Part shown: positions 42,166 to 50,634 of the stretch, piece after piece
How the letters are laid out: each line of letters begins with the position of its first letter
Position numbering within the stretch: position 1 is the first letter of the stretch
Assembly (NCBI RefSeq): GCF_008805035.1
Contig: NZ_CP038018.1
Span: 310,001 to 374,000, forward strand
Direction of reading: 5' to 3'
From: Eikenella exigua
Lineage (GTDB): Bacteria; Pseudomonadota; Gammaproteobacteria; Burkholderiales; Neisseriaceae
DNA length: 64,000 nt
Translations under genes and position numbers: made by a program
Notes under the pieces: generated by a model
Databases searched by the model: none
What the model was told of the DNA's origin: nothing
Seen by the model: the letters and a program-made list of their open reading frames with translations, nothing else

Positions 42166-44982
42166 TCAGCTGCGGTAGGTTTCTACTTGCTGCAGTTGCT
42201 GAGGCTCGGGCACGGTGGCCGGAGCGGCAGGGGTAACATCGGCGCGGCGCAGGCCTTTGGGCTGTTCGGGCTCGGGCTGAACGGCAGTAAGTGCGGCGGG
42301 ATCGGTTTGTACCAATACCAAACCGCCGAGATCGGCAACAGCAGGTTCGGCTGCGGTTGGCTGTGTGGGTTGTACCACGGCTGCCGAGGCCATTTCTACC
42401 GCTTGGGCTGCGGCAGCAATGGAATCATCAACAGTTGCAGCTTCCGGAGCGGCTTGAGTTTCGGCAGATGAGGTTGCTACAGCTACGGTTTCAACAACAA
42501 CGGCTTCTTCCTGTGCTGCTTCCACAGCCGGGCTTGCAACAGCAGCCGGGTTGACGGCTTCGGCAGCTTCCACGGCTTCGGCAGTGTTTTCTTCGGCAAA
42601 CACGAAGGTGGGTGCATCGGCTTCATCGGCCACCTCGGGGATGGTGATGACCAGCGGTTTATCGTTGTCGGCCTCATCGGGCTGCGGCACGGGGGCGGGC
42701 GCTTCGGTGTGCAGGCCCAATACCACGTCGGCAGCGGATTTCACCAGCTCGGCTTGCAGCGGAATATCCAGATATTGGATGATTTTCTGTGCGGAGGGGA
42801 TGTTGCGCTGGCGGCCCCGGCCTTTGCCGTTGCGCTGGCCGTTGTCTTGTCGGCGGTCGCGGCCGGAGCGGCGTTCGTTGCGTTCGCCGCGTTCATTGTT
42901 ACGCTCGCGCTCGCCGCGTTCGCTGCCACGCTCTTGGTTTTCTGCATAGTTGCCGGTTTCGTCAGCAAAGCGTTCGGGGATATCAGCCGCTTGGCCGGCG
43001 GCCTGCAGCTTATCGTTTTCCGCCGAGGCTACCTGAACATCGCTGTCTTTGCGTTGGCGGCGGCGTTGGCGCGGATTGGGCTGTTGCTCGGCAGCGGATT
43101 TTTCAGCCGGCTGTTGCGGGGCGCGGTTATCCAAGGTTTCGGCATCGTCGGCGGCTTGCTGACGTGACGGGCGGTTGTTGCCGTTTTGGCCACGCTGCTG
43201 GCCGCGGTTACGCCGGTTGCGGTTTTGTTGGGCTTTGCTGCGGTTGCCGCCATTACGCCCATTGTTGGCTGCGGGGGCTTCGGCGGGTTTGGTTTCGCCG
43301 CCGCCGAACAATTTGGCAAACCAGGCGCCGATACCGGCCAGCAAGCCGGGTTCGGCAGGCTGCTGCACTATGGGGGCGGGGCTGCTGTGTTTGATGCCTT
43401 TTACGGCGGGCTCAGGTTTCACCGGCTTGGCTTGGCGGCCGATTTCCAAGGTTTGGCTGTCGTCTTCTTCGGGGATTTCGACTTGTTTGTAGCTGGGTTC
43501 GGCGTCGTCGTCCACGTCGTCGGGGCGTACGCGGGTGATGTTGTAGTGCGGATTTTCCAGATGGGTGTTGGGAATCATCAGGATGGATACATCCAGCCGC
43601 TCTTCCAGGCCGAACAGCTCGGCACGTTTTTCGTTGAGCAGGAAGGTGGCCACGTCCACCGGCACTTGGGCATGCACTTCTTCGGTGTTGTCCTTCATCG
43701 CTTCTTCTTGGATGATGCGTAACACGTGCAGGGCGGTGGATTCGATGCCGCGGATCACGCCGGTGCCGGCGCAGCGCGGGCAGGCCACGTGGCTGCTTTC
43801 GCCCAGGGAGGGGCGCAGGCGCTGGCGGGAAAGCTCAAGCAGGCCGAAGCGGGAAAGTTTGCCCATCTGCACGCGGGCGCGATCTTTCCGTAGCGCGTCG
43901 CGCAGGGTGTTTTCCACATCGCGCTGGTGCTTGGGGTTTTCCATGTCGATGAAGTCGATCACGATCAGGCCGCCCAAGTCGCGCAGGCGCATTTGGCGGG
44001 CCACTTCTTCGGCGGCTTCCATATTGGTTTGGAAGGCGGTTTCTTCGATGTCGGCACCGCGGGTGGAGCGGGCGGAGTTCACGTCTACGGAAACCAGGGC
44101 TTCGGTGTGGTCGATCACGATGGCGCCGCCGGAAGGCAGGCTCACGGAGCGCGAGAAGGCGCTTTCGATTTGGTGCTCAATTTGGAAGCGGGAGAAGAGC
44201 GGGATGTGATCGTCGTAGTATTTGAGCTTGCCCACGTTGTGCGGCATCACATAGCTCATGAATTCCTGCACTTGGCCGAACACTTCGCGGTTGTCGATGA
44301 GGATTTCGCCGATGTCGGAGCGGTAGTGGTCGCGGATGGCGCGGATGAGCAGGGAGCTCTCCATAAAGAGGAGGTAGGGGTCTTGATGGGCGTTGCCGGC
44401 TTCTTCGATGGCACGCCACAGTTGCAATAGGTAGTTGAAATCCCATTGCAACTCTTCCACGCTGCGACCGATGCCGGCGGTGCGGGCGATTAGGCTCATG
44501 CCGTGCGGCACGTCGAGCTGGCTCATGGCGGCTTTAAGCTCTTGGCGCTCTTCGCCTTCGATACGGCGGGAAATGCCGCCACCGCGCGGGTTGTTCGGCA
44601 TGAGCACAAGATAGCGGCCGGCCAGGCTGATGAAGGTAGTGAGCGCGGCGCCTTTGTTGCCGCGTTCGTCTTTTTCCACCTGCACGATAACCTGCATACC
44701 TTCCTGCAATACATCTTGGATGCGGGCGCGGCCGCCGTCGTAGTCTTGGAAGTAGGCGCGGGAAACTTCTTTGAAGGGGAGGAAGCCGTGGCGGTCGGTG
44801 CCGTAGTCCACGAAGCAGGCCTCGAGCGAGGGCTCGATGCGGGTGATGATGCCTTTGTAGATATTGCCTTTGCGCTGTTCTTTGCCCAGCGTTTCAATGT
44901 CGAGATCGAGCAGGTTTTGCCCGTCTACAATCGCCACGCGCAGCTCTTCGGCCTGGGTGGCGTTAAATAACATACGTTTCAT
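42166..44982 (-). CDS. rne: Ribonuclease E
   Basis: 938 residues from the ATG at 44982 (MKRMLFNATQAEELRVAIVDGQ); ten extra upstream codons are unlikely. The S1 domain (about 38-120) is followed by the DNase I-like catalytic core with VDVNSARS and DFIDM, and the Zn-link CPRCAGTG (about 406-413). From about 500 the chain is long and disordered, with Arg-rich RNA-binding stretches and Pro/Ala/Val/Glu repeats, as expected for a degradosome scaffold. A DUS is in frame (about 43027). Divergent from rluC as in E. coli. Confidence 0.95.
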   Translation of the reverse strand: MKRMLFNATQAEELRVAIVDGQNLLDLDIETLGKEQRKGNIYKGIITRIEPSLEACFVDYGTDRHGFLPFKEVSRAYFQDYDGGRARIQDVLQEGMQVIVQVEKDERGNKGAALTTFISLAGRYLVLMPNNPRGGGISRRIEGEERQELKAAMSQLDVPHGMSLIARTAGIGRSVEELQWDFNYLLQLWRAIEEAGNAHQDPYLLFMESSLLIRAIRDHYRSDIGEILIDNREVFGQVQEFMSYVMPHNVGKLKYYDDHIPLFSRFQIEHQIESAFSRSVSLPSGGAIVIDHTEALVSVDVNSARSTRGADIEETAFQTNMEAAEEVARQMRLRDLGGLIVIDFIDMENPKHQRDVENTLRDALRKDRARVQMGKLSRFGLLELSRQRLRPSLGESSHVACPRCAGTGVIRGIESTALHVLRIIQEEAMKDNTEEVHAQVPVDVATFLLNEKRAELFGLEERLDVSILMIPNTHLENPHYNITRVRPDDVDDDAEPSYKQVEIPEEDDSQTLEIGRQAKPVKPEPAVKGIKHSSPAPIVQQPAEPGLLAGIGAWFAKLFGGGETKPAEAPAANNGRNGGNRSKAQQNRNRRNRGQQRGQNGNNRPSRQQAADDAETLDNRAPQQPAEKSAAEQQPNPRQRRRQRKDSDVQVASAENDKLQAAGQAADIPERFADETGNYAENQERGSERGERERNNERGERNERRSGRDRRQDNGQRNGKGRGRQRNIPSAQKIIQYLDIPLQAELVKSAADVVLGLHTEAPAPVPQPDEADNDKPLVITIPEVADEADAPTFVFAEENTAEAVEAAEAVNPAAVASPAVEAAQEEAVVVETVAVATSSAETQAAPEAATVDDSIAAAAQAVEMASAAVVQPTQPTAAEPAVADLGGLVLVQTDPAALTAVQPEPEQPKGLRRADVTPAAPATVPEPQQLQQVETYRS

Positions 44983-45057
44983 GATATTGCTAACCTTTTG
45001 GTTGGTTTGCAATTCCGAAGCGCGTAATTAGTTTGGCCGCTTTGCTGCCGCTGGGGA

Positions 45058-45089
45058 AGGCTACCTGAAAACAAAGCTTCAACGAAGTT
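45058..45089. repeat. DUS-linked hairpin module
   Basis: DUS (45058-45069) followed by the motif AGCTTCAACGAAGTT (45075-45089), the best-conserved copy of the recurring module. AGCTTC-aac-GAAGTT forms a 6-bp hairpin. Confidence 0.65.
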
Positions 45090-45296
45090 AAAACCGGCAG
45101 CCGTATACTGTGCGGGCCTGAAGCGCGGTGTGCGGCGAACCGCCTTGGCAGTCGGGCAGCCGGCATCGGGCGCGGGCAGAAAACGGTAAAGAAGGTAGTG
45201 AAAGAACGGGGCGGGCATCGCTGCCGCGCCGGCCGCCGAATGGGCGGCGGATTTGGCAAGCCGCGGTAGGCCGGATAGCGGCCGCTTACGGCGGGG

Positions 45297-45400
45297 TATA
45301 GCGGATTAATTTTAAAACAAGGCTGTGTTGGCTTGTTTTGCCGTACTGCTTGGATTGAGGCTCGCCGCTTTGCTCTGGTTTAATACTTAATCCGTTATTA
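45297..45400. mobile_element. Correia-like element, 104 bp
   Basis: Left TATAGCGGATTAATTTTAAAA; right TTTAATACTTAATCCGTTATTA, a diverged inverse of the left end; core TTGTTTTGCCGTACTGCTTGG. It lies between rne and rluC and may carry promoter or processing signals as in Neisseria. Confidence 0.7.
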
Positions 45401-45620
45401 ATTTCGGTGTTGTAGTCTTCTTTAAGCCCGGCAGCGGGTGCGGCGGCGCGCTGGTCGCGTCTTAGGCCGTTTGGGCTGCCGGAGCCGTAAACTCAATTAC
45501 TATTTCAATCTGCCTGCCAAAATGCGCGGCAGGTAGAGGAAAGCAGTTCGGAATTGTCTTTTTACGATAAAATAAACAGTAAACAATCAACTTGCCAACC
45601 CGGCGGCACCCTTTGTTTTT

Positions 45621-45652
45621 CGCTTCGTTGAAGCTTGGCTTTCAGGTAGCCT
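45621..45652. repeat. DUS-linked hairpin module
   Basis: CGCTTCGTTGAAGC directly in front of a reverse DUS (45641-45652), 37 bp upstream of the rluC start. Confidence 0.6.
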
Positions 45653-45688
45653 GGGCACGGTGTCGGCAGGGAGAGGATTATAGAGAAA

Positions 45689-46672
45689 ATGCCAGCAATT
45701 AGCAAAAATTCAGTCAATTATTTGAGCGTGGACGAAGCCGCCGCCGGGCAGCGTTTGGATAACTTTCTCATCCGCCTGCTCAAAGGTGTGCCCAAGAGCC
45801 ATATCCACCGCATCATCCGAGGCGGCGAAGTGCGCGTGAACAAAAAACGCGCTGCTGCCGACAGCCGCTTGGCCGTGGGCGACGAAGTGCGGATTCCGCC
45901 GATTCGGCTGGCGCAGAAAGCCGAGCCGGCCAAGGCTGCCGTGCCGCCGCGCGAGTTTGACATTGTGTTTGAAGACGAACACCTTTTGGTGGTGGACAAA
46001 CCTTCCGGCGTGGCCGTGCACGGCGGCAGCGGCGTGAGCTTCGGCGTGATCGAACAGCTGCGCCGCGCCCGGCCGCAGGCGCGTTATTTGGAATTGGTAC
46101 ACCGGCTGGACAAAGATACCAGCGGATTATTGGTGGTGGCCAAAAAGCGCAGCGCATTGGTGAAACTGCATGAAGCCTGGCGCAACGATAAGCCGAAAAA
46201 AGTATATTTGGCGCTGGGCATGGGCGCGTGGCCGCAGGGCGTGCGGCAGGTGAAGCTGCCGCTGTTCAAATACACCGGCGCGGCAGGCGAGAAAATGGTG
46301 CGCGTGAGCGAAGAGGGGCAGAGCGCGCACACGCTGTTCCGCGTGCTGGAAAGCTTTGGCGGCGCGCCGCTGCATGCGGTGGGGCTTTCCGCCCTGAGCC
46401 TGATGGAAGCCACGCTGCGTACCGGCCGCACCCATCAAATCCGCGTGCACATGCAGTCGCAAAATTGCCCGATTGCCGGCGACGAACGCTACGGCGACTA
46501 CACCGCCAACCGCCGCCTGAAAAAGCTCGGCCTCAAACGCATGTTCCTGCACGCCCACCGCTTGGAGCTCGAACACCCGGCAAGCGGCGAAATGCTGGTG
46601 CTCACCGCGCCGCTGCCGGAAGAGCTGCGTCAGATGCTGGAGGGCTTGCGGCAGGGGCAAGAGGCTACCTGA
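45689..46672 (+). CDS. rluC: 23S rRNA pseudouridine synthase RluC
   Basis: 327 residues. An N-terminal S4 domain (about 18-75, QRLDNFLIRLLKGVPKSHIHRIIRGGEV) precedes the RluA-type catalytic core with HRLDKDTSGLLVVAK (about 138-152, catalytic Asp). RTGRTHQIRVHM is also present. RluC modifies U955, U2504 and U2580 of 23S rRNA; RluD is less likely from the pairing with rne. The last codons and stop are a DUS (Glu-Ala-Thr-stop from AGGCTACCTGA). Confidence 0.95.
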   Translation: MPAISKNSVNYLSVDEAAAGQRLDNFLIRLLKGVPKSHIHRIIRGGEVRVNKKRAAADSRLAVGDEVRIPPIRLAQKAEPAKAAVPPREFDIVFEDEHLLVVDKPSGVAVHGGSGVSFGVIEQLRRARPQARYLELVHRLDKDTSGLLVVAKKRSALVKLHEAWRNDKPKKVYLALGMGAWPQGVRQVKLPLFKYTGAAGEKMVRVSEEGQSAHTLFRVLESFGGAPLHAVGLSALSLMEATLRTGRTHQIRVHMQSQNCPIAGDERYGDYTANRRLKKLGLKRMFLHAHRLELEHPASGEMLVLTAPLPEELRQMLEGLRQGQEAT

Positions 46673-46694
46673 ATCGGAATGCCGGAGACGGAAG

Positions 46695-47183
46695 GTGAAT
46701 GATGGAATACGAGCTGCGTATCAGTTTTTTCCGTTGCAGCCTATGGCTGTTGCCGAGAGAGGCGTTTTGCTCGGGTTCGCGTTTTTGCTTCTGAGCGGGA
46801 GCGATTCGGCGGCACGCGATACTTTTGCTTATGTGCTGTTGGGGCTGATTGCCGCAGGGGGCGGGTTGTTTGTGCTGCTGTGGCTGCGCTGCATCACGGG
46901 CTTTCGACCGGTTGTGCTGACGCAGCAGGGCGTGGTGCTGCGTTCCGTATGGGGCAGGAAGCGGCTGGTGCGCTGGGCGGATATCGAGGATGTGCGGGAG
47001 TGCACAATCCGTGCCAACGGCTGGAGCACTGATTTGGCAGCTTTGTGTTTGCGGGGAGACAGCCGGTATGCGTCGTATGATTGCCGCCATGCCGAGAGCA
47101 AGAAGCAATGGTATTGCTTCCATACAGCCACGTTATGCGCGGCGGGCATCGGAATGTGCAGCAGGTGTTCCGAAGCGCCCTGA
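46695..47183 (+). CDS. Hypothetical membrane protein, PH-like, possibly frameshifted
   Basis: 162 residues from a GTG at 46695. Two hydrophobic segments (about 24-38 and 45-62) are followed by a soluble domain with FRPVVLTQQGVVLRSVWG and VRWADIEDVREC, resembling the PH-like STM3941 family. A better start in another frame (ATGATGGAATACGAGC at 46699; MMEYELRISFFRCSLWLL) fits that family's beginning. So the gene may have a frameshift near 46740-46770. The Cys-rich C-terminus also looks out of frame. Call it a probable, possibly broken gene. Confidence 0.45.
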   Translation: MNDGIRAAYQFFPLQPMAVAERGVLLGFAFLLLSGSDSAARDTFAYVLLGLIAAGGGLFVLLWLRCITGFRPVVLTQQGVVLRSVWGRKRLVRWADIEDVRECTIRANGWSTDLAALCLRGDSRYASYDCRHAESKKQWYCFHTATLCAAGIGMCSRCSEAP

Positions 47184-47308
47184 GCCTCTATGAATCGCAG
47201 CTTTAGCCGGTGTCGATGTTCGGAAGAGGCTACCTGAAAAAAGTGTGTCCATTATTCCGGCTCTGTTTTTCAGGTAGCCTGTTTGCCATTTAGCCAAAAA
47301 GGAAAGAT

Positions 47309-47539
47309 ATGCAGCAAAACGATCAACAGCCCAAATTCAAAGTTATCCTGCCGGAAGGCTTTTCTTTGGAGCGCCCCAAGCAGGTGATCACCCAGCCCAT
47401 CGAGAGCGGCCGTGCCGATTTGGAGGAAATCATGCGGCAGGAAACGGCGTGCCGCCAAGCTGAGGCAGAAGCCGATGAAATCATGATTAACGCCTTGCTG
47501 CACGGCGCAGGGCGCGGATTGAAGTGGGGCTATAGCTGA
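47309..47539 (+). CDS. Small hypothetical acidic protein
   Basis: 76 residues with ribosome site AAAAGGAAAG. Charged, with a coiled stretch (ADLEEIMRQETACRQAEAEA). No membrane segment. Family not recognised. Its last codons (Tyr-Ser-stop) are read from the left end of a Correia-like element (from 47531), so the insertion may have created the present C-terminus. A DUS pair (47228-47239 and 47269-47280) precedes it. Confidence 0.55.
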   Translation: MQQNDQQPKFKVILPEGFSLERPKQVITQPIESGRADLEEIMRQETACRQAEAEADEIMINALLHGAGRGLKWGYS

Positions 47540-47638
47540 AATAATTATTTCTTCATACCAGGCGGCGAGCCGCAGACAGTACAAGTAGTACGGCCAGGCG
47601 AGCCAACGCAGTAGGAAGAAATAAGAATTTTAGCTATA
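47531..47638. mobile_element. Correia-like element, second subfamily, 108 bp
   Basis: Ends TATAGCTGAAATAATTATTT and AAATAAGAATTTTAGCTATA are inverted. Core GGCGGCGAGCCGCAGACAGT, then ACAAGTAGTACGG, then GGCGAGCCAACGCAGTA. Same core as the TATAGTG type but with different terminal repeats. It overlaps the end of the 76-residue ORF. Confidence 0.82.
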
Positions 47639-47684
47639 CCTGAAAATTCAGGTAGCCCAAACCCCAACACATCAAGGAATTCCC

Positions 47685-48329
47685 ATGAAACCCTATCGCG
47701 TATTGATTTTTGACTGGGACGGTACCTTGGCCGATTCCACCGCCCAAATCGTGCAGGGCGTGCAAAACTCTTTCCAACGCTTCGGCTGGTCGCCTCCCGC
47801 CGAGGCCGACATCCGTGCCATTATCGGCTTAAGCCTGCACGATGCCTTACACCGCCTGTGCCCGCAGCTGAACCAACAGCAAATCGAAGCCGCCGCCCGC
47901 GCCTATCAGCATGAATACTTCCACTGCCGCGAGCAAACCGTTTTATTCCCCGACGCAGGCAATACCCTGCAGCGGCTGCAACAGCACTACTGGCTCGCCG
48001 TGGCCACCGGCAAAGGCCGGCGCGGGCTCGATGCCGCTCTGGACGAAACCGGTACACGCAGCTTCTTCCTCGCCACCCGCACCGCCGACGAATGCGCCTC
48101 TAAGCCCCAGCCGGAAATGGTGCTTTCCATCTGCGACGAATTAGGCGTGCATCCGGCCGAAGCCTTGGTAATCGGCGACACCACCCACGATTTGCACATG
48201 GCACACAACGCCCAGAGCCCAGCCATCGCCCTCACCACCGGTGCCCACACCCCTGCCCAACTGCAAACCGCCCCACATCTGGCCATGCTGGATGGTTTGG
48301 CCAGCTTGGCGGCTTGGCTGGCAGAATGA
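47685..48329 (+). CDS. HAD-family hydrolase, phosphoglycolate-phosphatase-like
   Basis: 214 residues. HAD motif I DWDGT (10-14, nucleophile Asp10), a helical cap (about 20-85), motif II in VATGKG (about 106-111), motif III Lys in SKPQPEM and motif IV VIGDTTHDLHMA (about 163-174). The small alpha cap (type C1) points to the Gph/PGPase group, which clears phosphoglycolate or similar; the true substrate is unknown. In many proteobacteria such a gene lies next to rluC, as here. AAGGAATTCCC precedes the ATG. Confidence 0.88.
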   Translation: MKPYRVLIFDWDGTLADSTAQIVQGVQNSFQRFGWSPPAEADIRAIIGLSLHDALHRLCPQLNQQQIEAAARAYQHEYFHCREQTVLFPDAGNTLQRLQQHYWLAVATGKGRRGLDAALDETGTRSFFLATRTADECASKPQPEMVLSICDELGVHPAEALVIGDTTHDLHMAHNAQSPAIALTTGAHTPAQLQTAPHLAMLDGLASLAAWLAE

Positions 48330-48691
48330 AGGCTACCTGAAAGCATAAGCTTCAATGAAGTTAAGATGAGTTTTGCGAGTTTCTGTGAAGCTAAGATTTT
48401 TTGCCGTGCAGTGTGGAGTAGAATGGCACGTTTTTGATATTACCGCTGTTTGTGGGCGGCAGCAGGCCAGAATTAAGGAGGGGGTGAGTCTGGAAGGGTG
48501 GTCGGCCGGATTTGGAGGCCTTGTGTGGCTCTGCTGACAGTGATGTGCGTTTGGATTGGGACTATCTGGTTTGCGAGACCGGCAGTGATGCCCAAGCGCC
48601 AGATAGGGTGCTGGGCGAGCTGACATTCCTCGATTAGGCGCAGGCTGGTAGTTTGCATGGAAATCCTCTATACTGCGCGCACTCCTGTTTT
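48330..48691. other. Gap before tRNA-Gly
   Basis: About 360 bp. A DUS-linked hairpin module starts it (48330-48362). A diverged second copy of the motif (GTTTCTGTGAAGCTAAG, about 48382-48398) follows. A minus-strand frame of 61 codons (48473-48658) has no family likeness and is not accepted. Just before the tRNA, TATACT (48669-48674) is followed by GCGCGC, the discriminator expected of a stringently controlled stable-RNA promoter; the -35 is unclear. Confidence 0.5.
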
Positions 48692-48765
48692 GCGGGTATC
48701 GTCTAATGGTAAGGCACCGGCTTCCCAAGCCGACTATGCGGGTTCGATTCCCGTTACCCGCTCCA
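48692..48765 (+). tRNA. tRNA-Gly (anticodon CCC)
   Basis: 74 nt with encoded CCA. Acceptor GCGGGTA/TACCCGC, D arm with CTAATGGTAAGGC, anticodon loop TTCCCAA (CCC, reads GGG), T arm GTTCGATTCCC. The base of the anticodon stem has one C-A mismatch. It aligns with E. coli tRNA-Gly(CCC). Confidence 0.94.
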
Positions 48766-49034
48766 TTTTCTTTCCCATGCTACTTTCCTGGCATGGGATT
48801 TTGTTGGCAGTTTGTTAAGAAATATTTACAAATAGGTGGATGGAATGCAGAGGGGACGGCTTTTTCGGGCAGGGTGTGTGGGGAGGTGTAGTTAAGGATA
48901 AATATTTATTGTTTATATACAAATTATTATTTCGAATAAAGGCTACCTGAAAATAAAATCCGTTTTATTTTCAGGATAAAGTTTGGTAGACTCGGCGCTC
49001 TTTTTGCATACATAAATTTACTTTGGAGACCATA

Positions 49035-50375
49035 ATGAGCTTTTTTGCTCAATATGCACAGTTTTTTATCCAGTTTGCCGTGGTGCTGTTGTGCATTCTG
49101 GCCGGCGCCCAAGTGGGCGGCATCGGCTTGGGCGTGTTCGGCGGCATCGGCTTGGCAATATTGTCGTTCGGTTTCGGCTTGGAGCCCACCAGCCCGCCGA
49201 TTGATGTGATGCTGATGATTATGGCGGTGGTGTCGGCAGCGGCGGCGATGCAGGCGGCCGGCGGTTTGGACTATATGATTAAAATCGCCACCCGCGTGTT
49301 GCATAAAAACCCGAAATACATCACCTTTATCGCGCCGATGGTTACCTACACCTTCACCGTTTTAGCCGGCACGGGGCATGTGGCCTATTCCGTGCTGCCG
49401 GTGATTGCGGAAGTGAGCCGCAAAAACGGTATCCGCCCGGCACGCCCGCTCACCATGGCGGTGATTGCTTCGCAGTTTGCCATTGTGGCCAGCCCGATTG
49501 CGGCGGCGGTGGTGGCTTGCGTGAGCTACCTCGAGCCGCAGCATATTACGATGGCAGACGTGCTCAAAGTGAGTGTGCCCTCCACCATCATCGGCATCGG
49601 TATTGCCTGCGTGCTGGTGAACCGGATGGGCAAAGAGCTGAAAGACGACCCGGAATACCAACGCCGCCTGAAAGATCCGGCCTACAGCAAGCTGTATGAT
49701 ACGGAAACTGTTGCTGCCGATGCGCAAGTGAGCAGCAAAGCTAAGATTTCGGTGGGGATTTTCCTATTTGCCGCTATTTTGGTAGTGCTGCTCGGCGCAA
49801 TGCCTTCGCTGCGTCCGGTATTTAACGACAAGCCGATGGGTATGGCGCACACCATTGAAATTGTGATGCTTTCTGCTGCCGCGCTGATTATTGTTACCTG
49901 CAAACCAGATGGTAACGCGATTACGCAGGGCTCAGTGTTCCATGCCGGTATGCGTGCCGTGATTGCCGTGTTCGGCGTGGCCTGGTTGGGCGATACGCTG
50001 ATGCACGGGCATTTGGACGAAGTACAGCAAGCAGTGTCTGGCCTGGTGCAGAGTGCGCCGTGGGCGTTTGCCTTTGCGTTGTTTGTGCTCTCTATATTGG
50101 TGAACAGCCAGGGAGCCACTGTGGCTACGCTGTTTCCGGTGGCCATTTCGTTGGGCGTGCCCACGCCGGTTATCATCGGCACATTCGTGGCGGTGAACGG
50201 CTATTTCTTCATTCCGAACTACGGTCCGATTATTGCCGCCATCGATTTCGACAGCACGGGCACGACGAAAATCGGCAAGTTTATTTTCAACCACAGCTTT
50301 ATGCTGCCCGGCCTGTTGAGCATGGGTTTCAGCCTGGCCTTCGGCCTGCTGTTTTCCAAGATGTTCTTTGGCTGA
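49035..50375 (+). CDS. dcuB: Anaerobic C4-dicarboxylate transporter DcuB/DcuA
   Basis: 446 residues from the ATG at 49035, which has GGAG seven bases upstream. About 12 membrane segments. Conserved Dcu blocks: GGIGLGVFGGIGLAILSF, the LAGTGHVAYSVLP loop, ASQFAIVASPIAAAVVA and the end GTTKIGKFIFNHSFMLPGL. It exchanges fumarate, malate or aspartate for succinate during fumarate respiration, fitting a facultative anaerobe. DcuA is the close alternative. A 269-bp AT-rich leader contains one DUS; no FNR box was seen. Confidence 0.92.
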   Translation: MSFFAQYAQFFIQFAVVLLCILAGAQVGGIGLGVFGGIGLAILSFGFGLEPTSPPIDVMLMIMAVVSAAAAMQAAGGLDYMIKIATRVLHKNPKYITFIAPMVTYTFTVLAGTGHVAYSVLPVIAEVSRKNGIRPARPLTMAVIASQFAIVASPIAAAVVACVSYLEPQHITMADVLKVSVPSTIIGIGIACVLVNRMGKELKDDPEYQRRLKDPAYSKLYDTETVAADAQVSSKAKISVGIFLFAAILVVLLGAMPSLRPVFNDKPMGMAHTIEIVMLSAAALIIVTCKPDGNAITQGSVFHAGMRAVIAVFGVAWLGDTLMHGHLDEVQQAVSGLVQSAPWAFAFALFVLSILVNSQGATVATLFPVAISLGVPTPVIIGTFVAVNGYFFIPNYGPIIAAIDFDSTGTTKIGKFIFNHSFMLPGLLSMGFSLAFGLLFSKMFFG

Positions 50376-50575
50376 ACAGTTTGATTGGAATACAAACGCC
50401 CGGGCTTTGGCTCGGGTGTTTTGCTTGGGGGAAGGCTACTTGATGTTAGCTTCTCAAGAACTCAAGCAGCTCGTTTGATTTCGTTGGGATTGCTGCTTTC
50501 AGGTAGCCTTTATGTAGCATACCGGAGCAGCAAACGGTGGGTGTCAAACCCAACTCTGATATTTGTTGTTATCCA

Positions 50576-50615
50576 CGCCATTACAGGCTACCTGAAATTT
50601 TCAGGTAGCCTTTTG
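50576..50615. terminator. Inverted DUS pair behind potD
   Basis: Forward DUS 50586-50597 and reverse 50600-50611 are almost back to back, followed by TTTT, just past the potD stop on the minus strand. Confidence 0.65.
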
Positions 50616-50634
50616 TGGTTTGCTTGTCTTGCCG

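Larger units (their letters stand above)
45013..45688. other. rne / rluC divergent control region
   Basis: About 680 bp. It holds a DUS-hairpin module at 45058-45089, a Correia-like element at 45297-45400 and a second module at 45621-45652. The long gap on the rne side would suit the long, autoregulated 5' leader known for enterobacterial rne, but I cannot see that fold. The region 45400-45600 is unique sequence with no gene supported. Confidence 0.5.

Noticed and set aside
48473..48658. 61-codon minus-strand frame before tRNA-Gly
   Set aside because: No homology sense or ribosome site, and it overlaps the region expected to hold the tRNA promoter.
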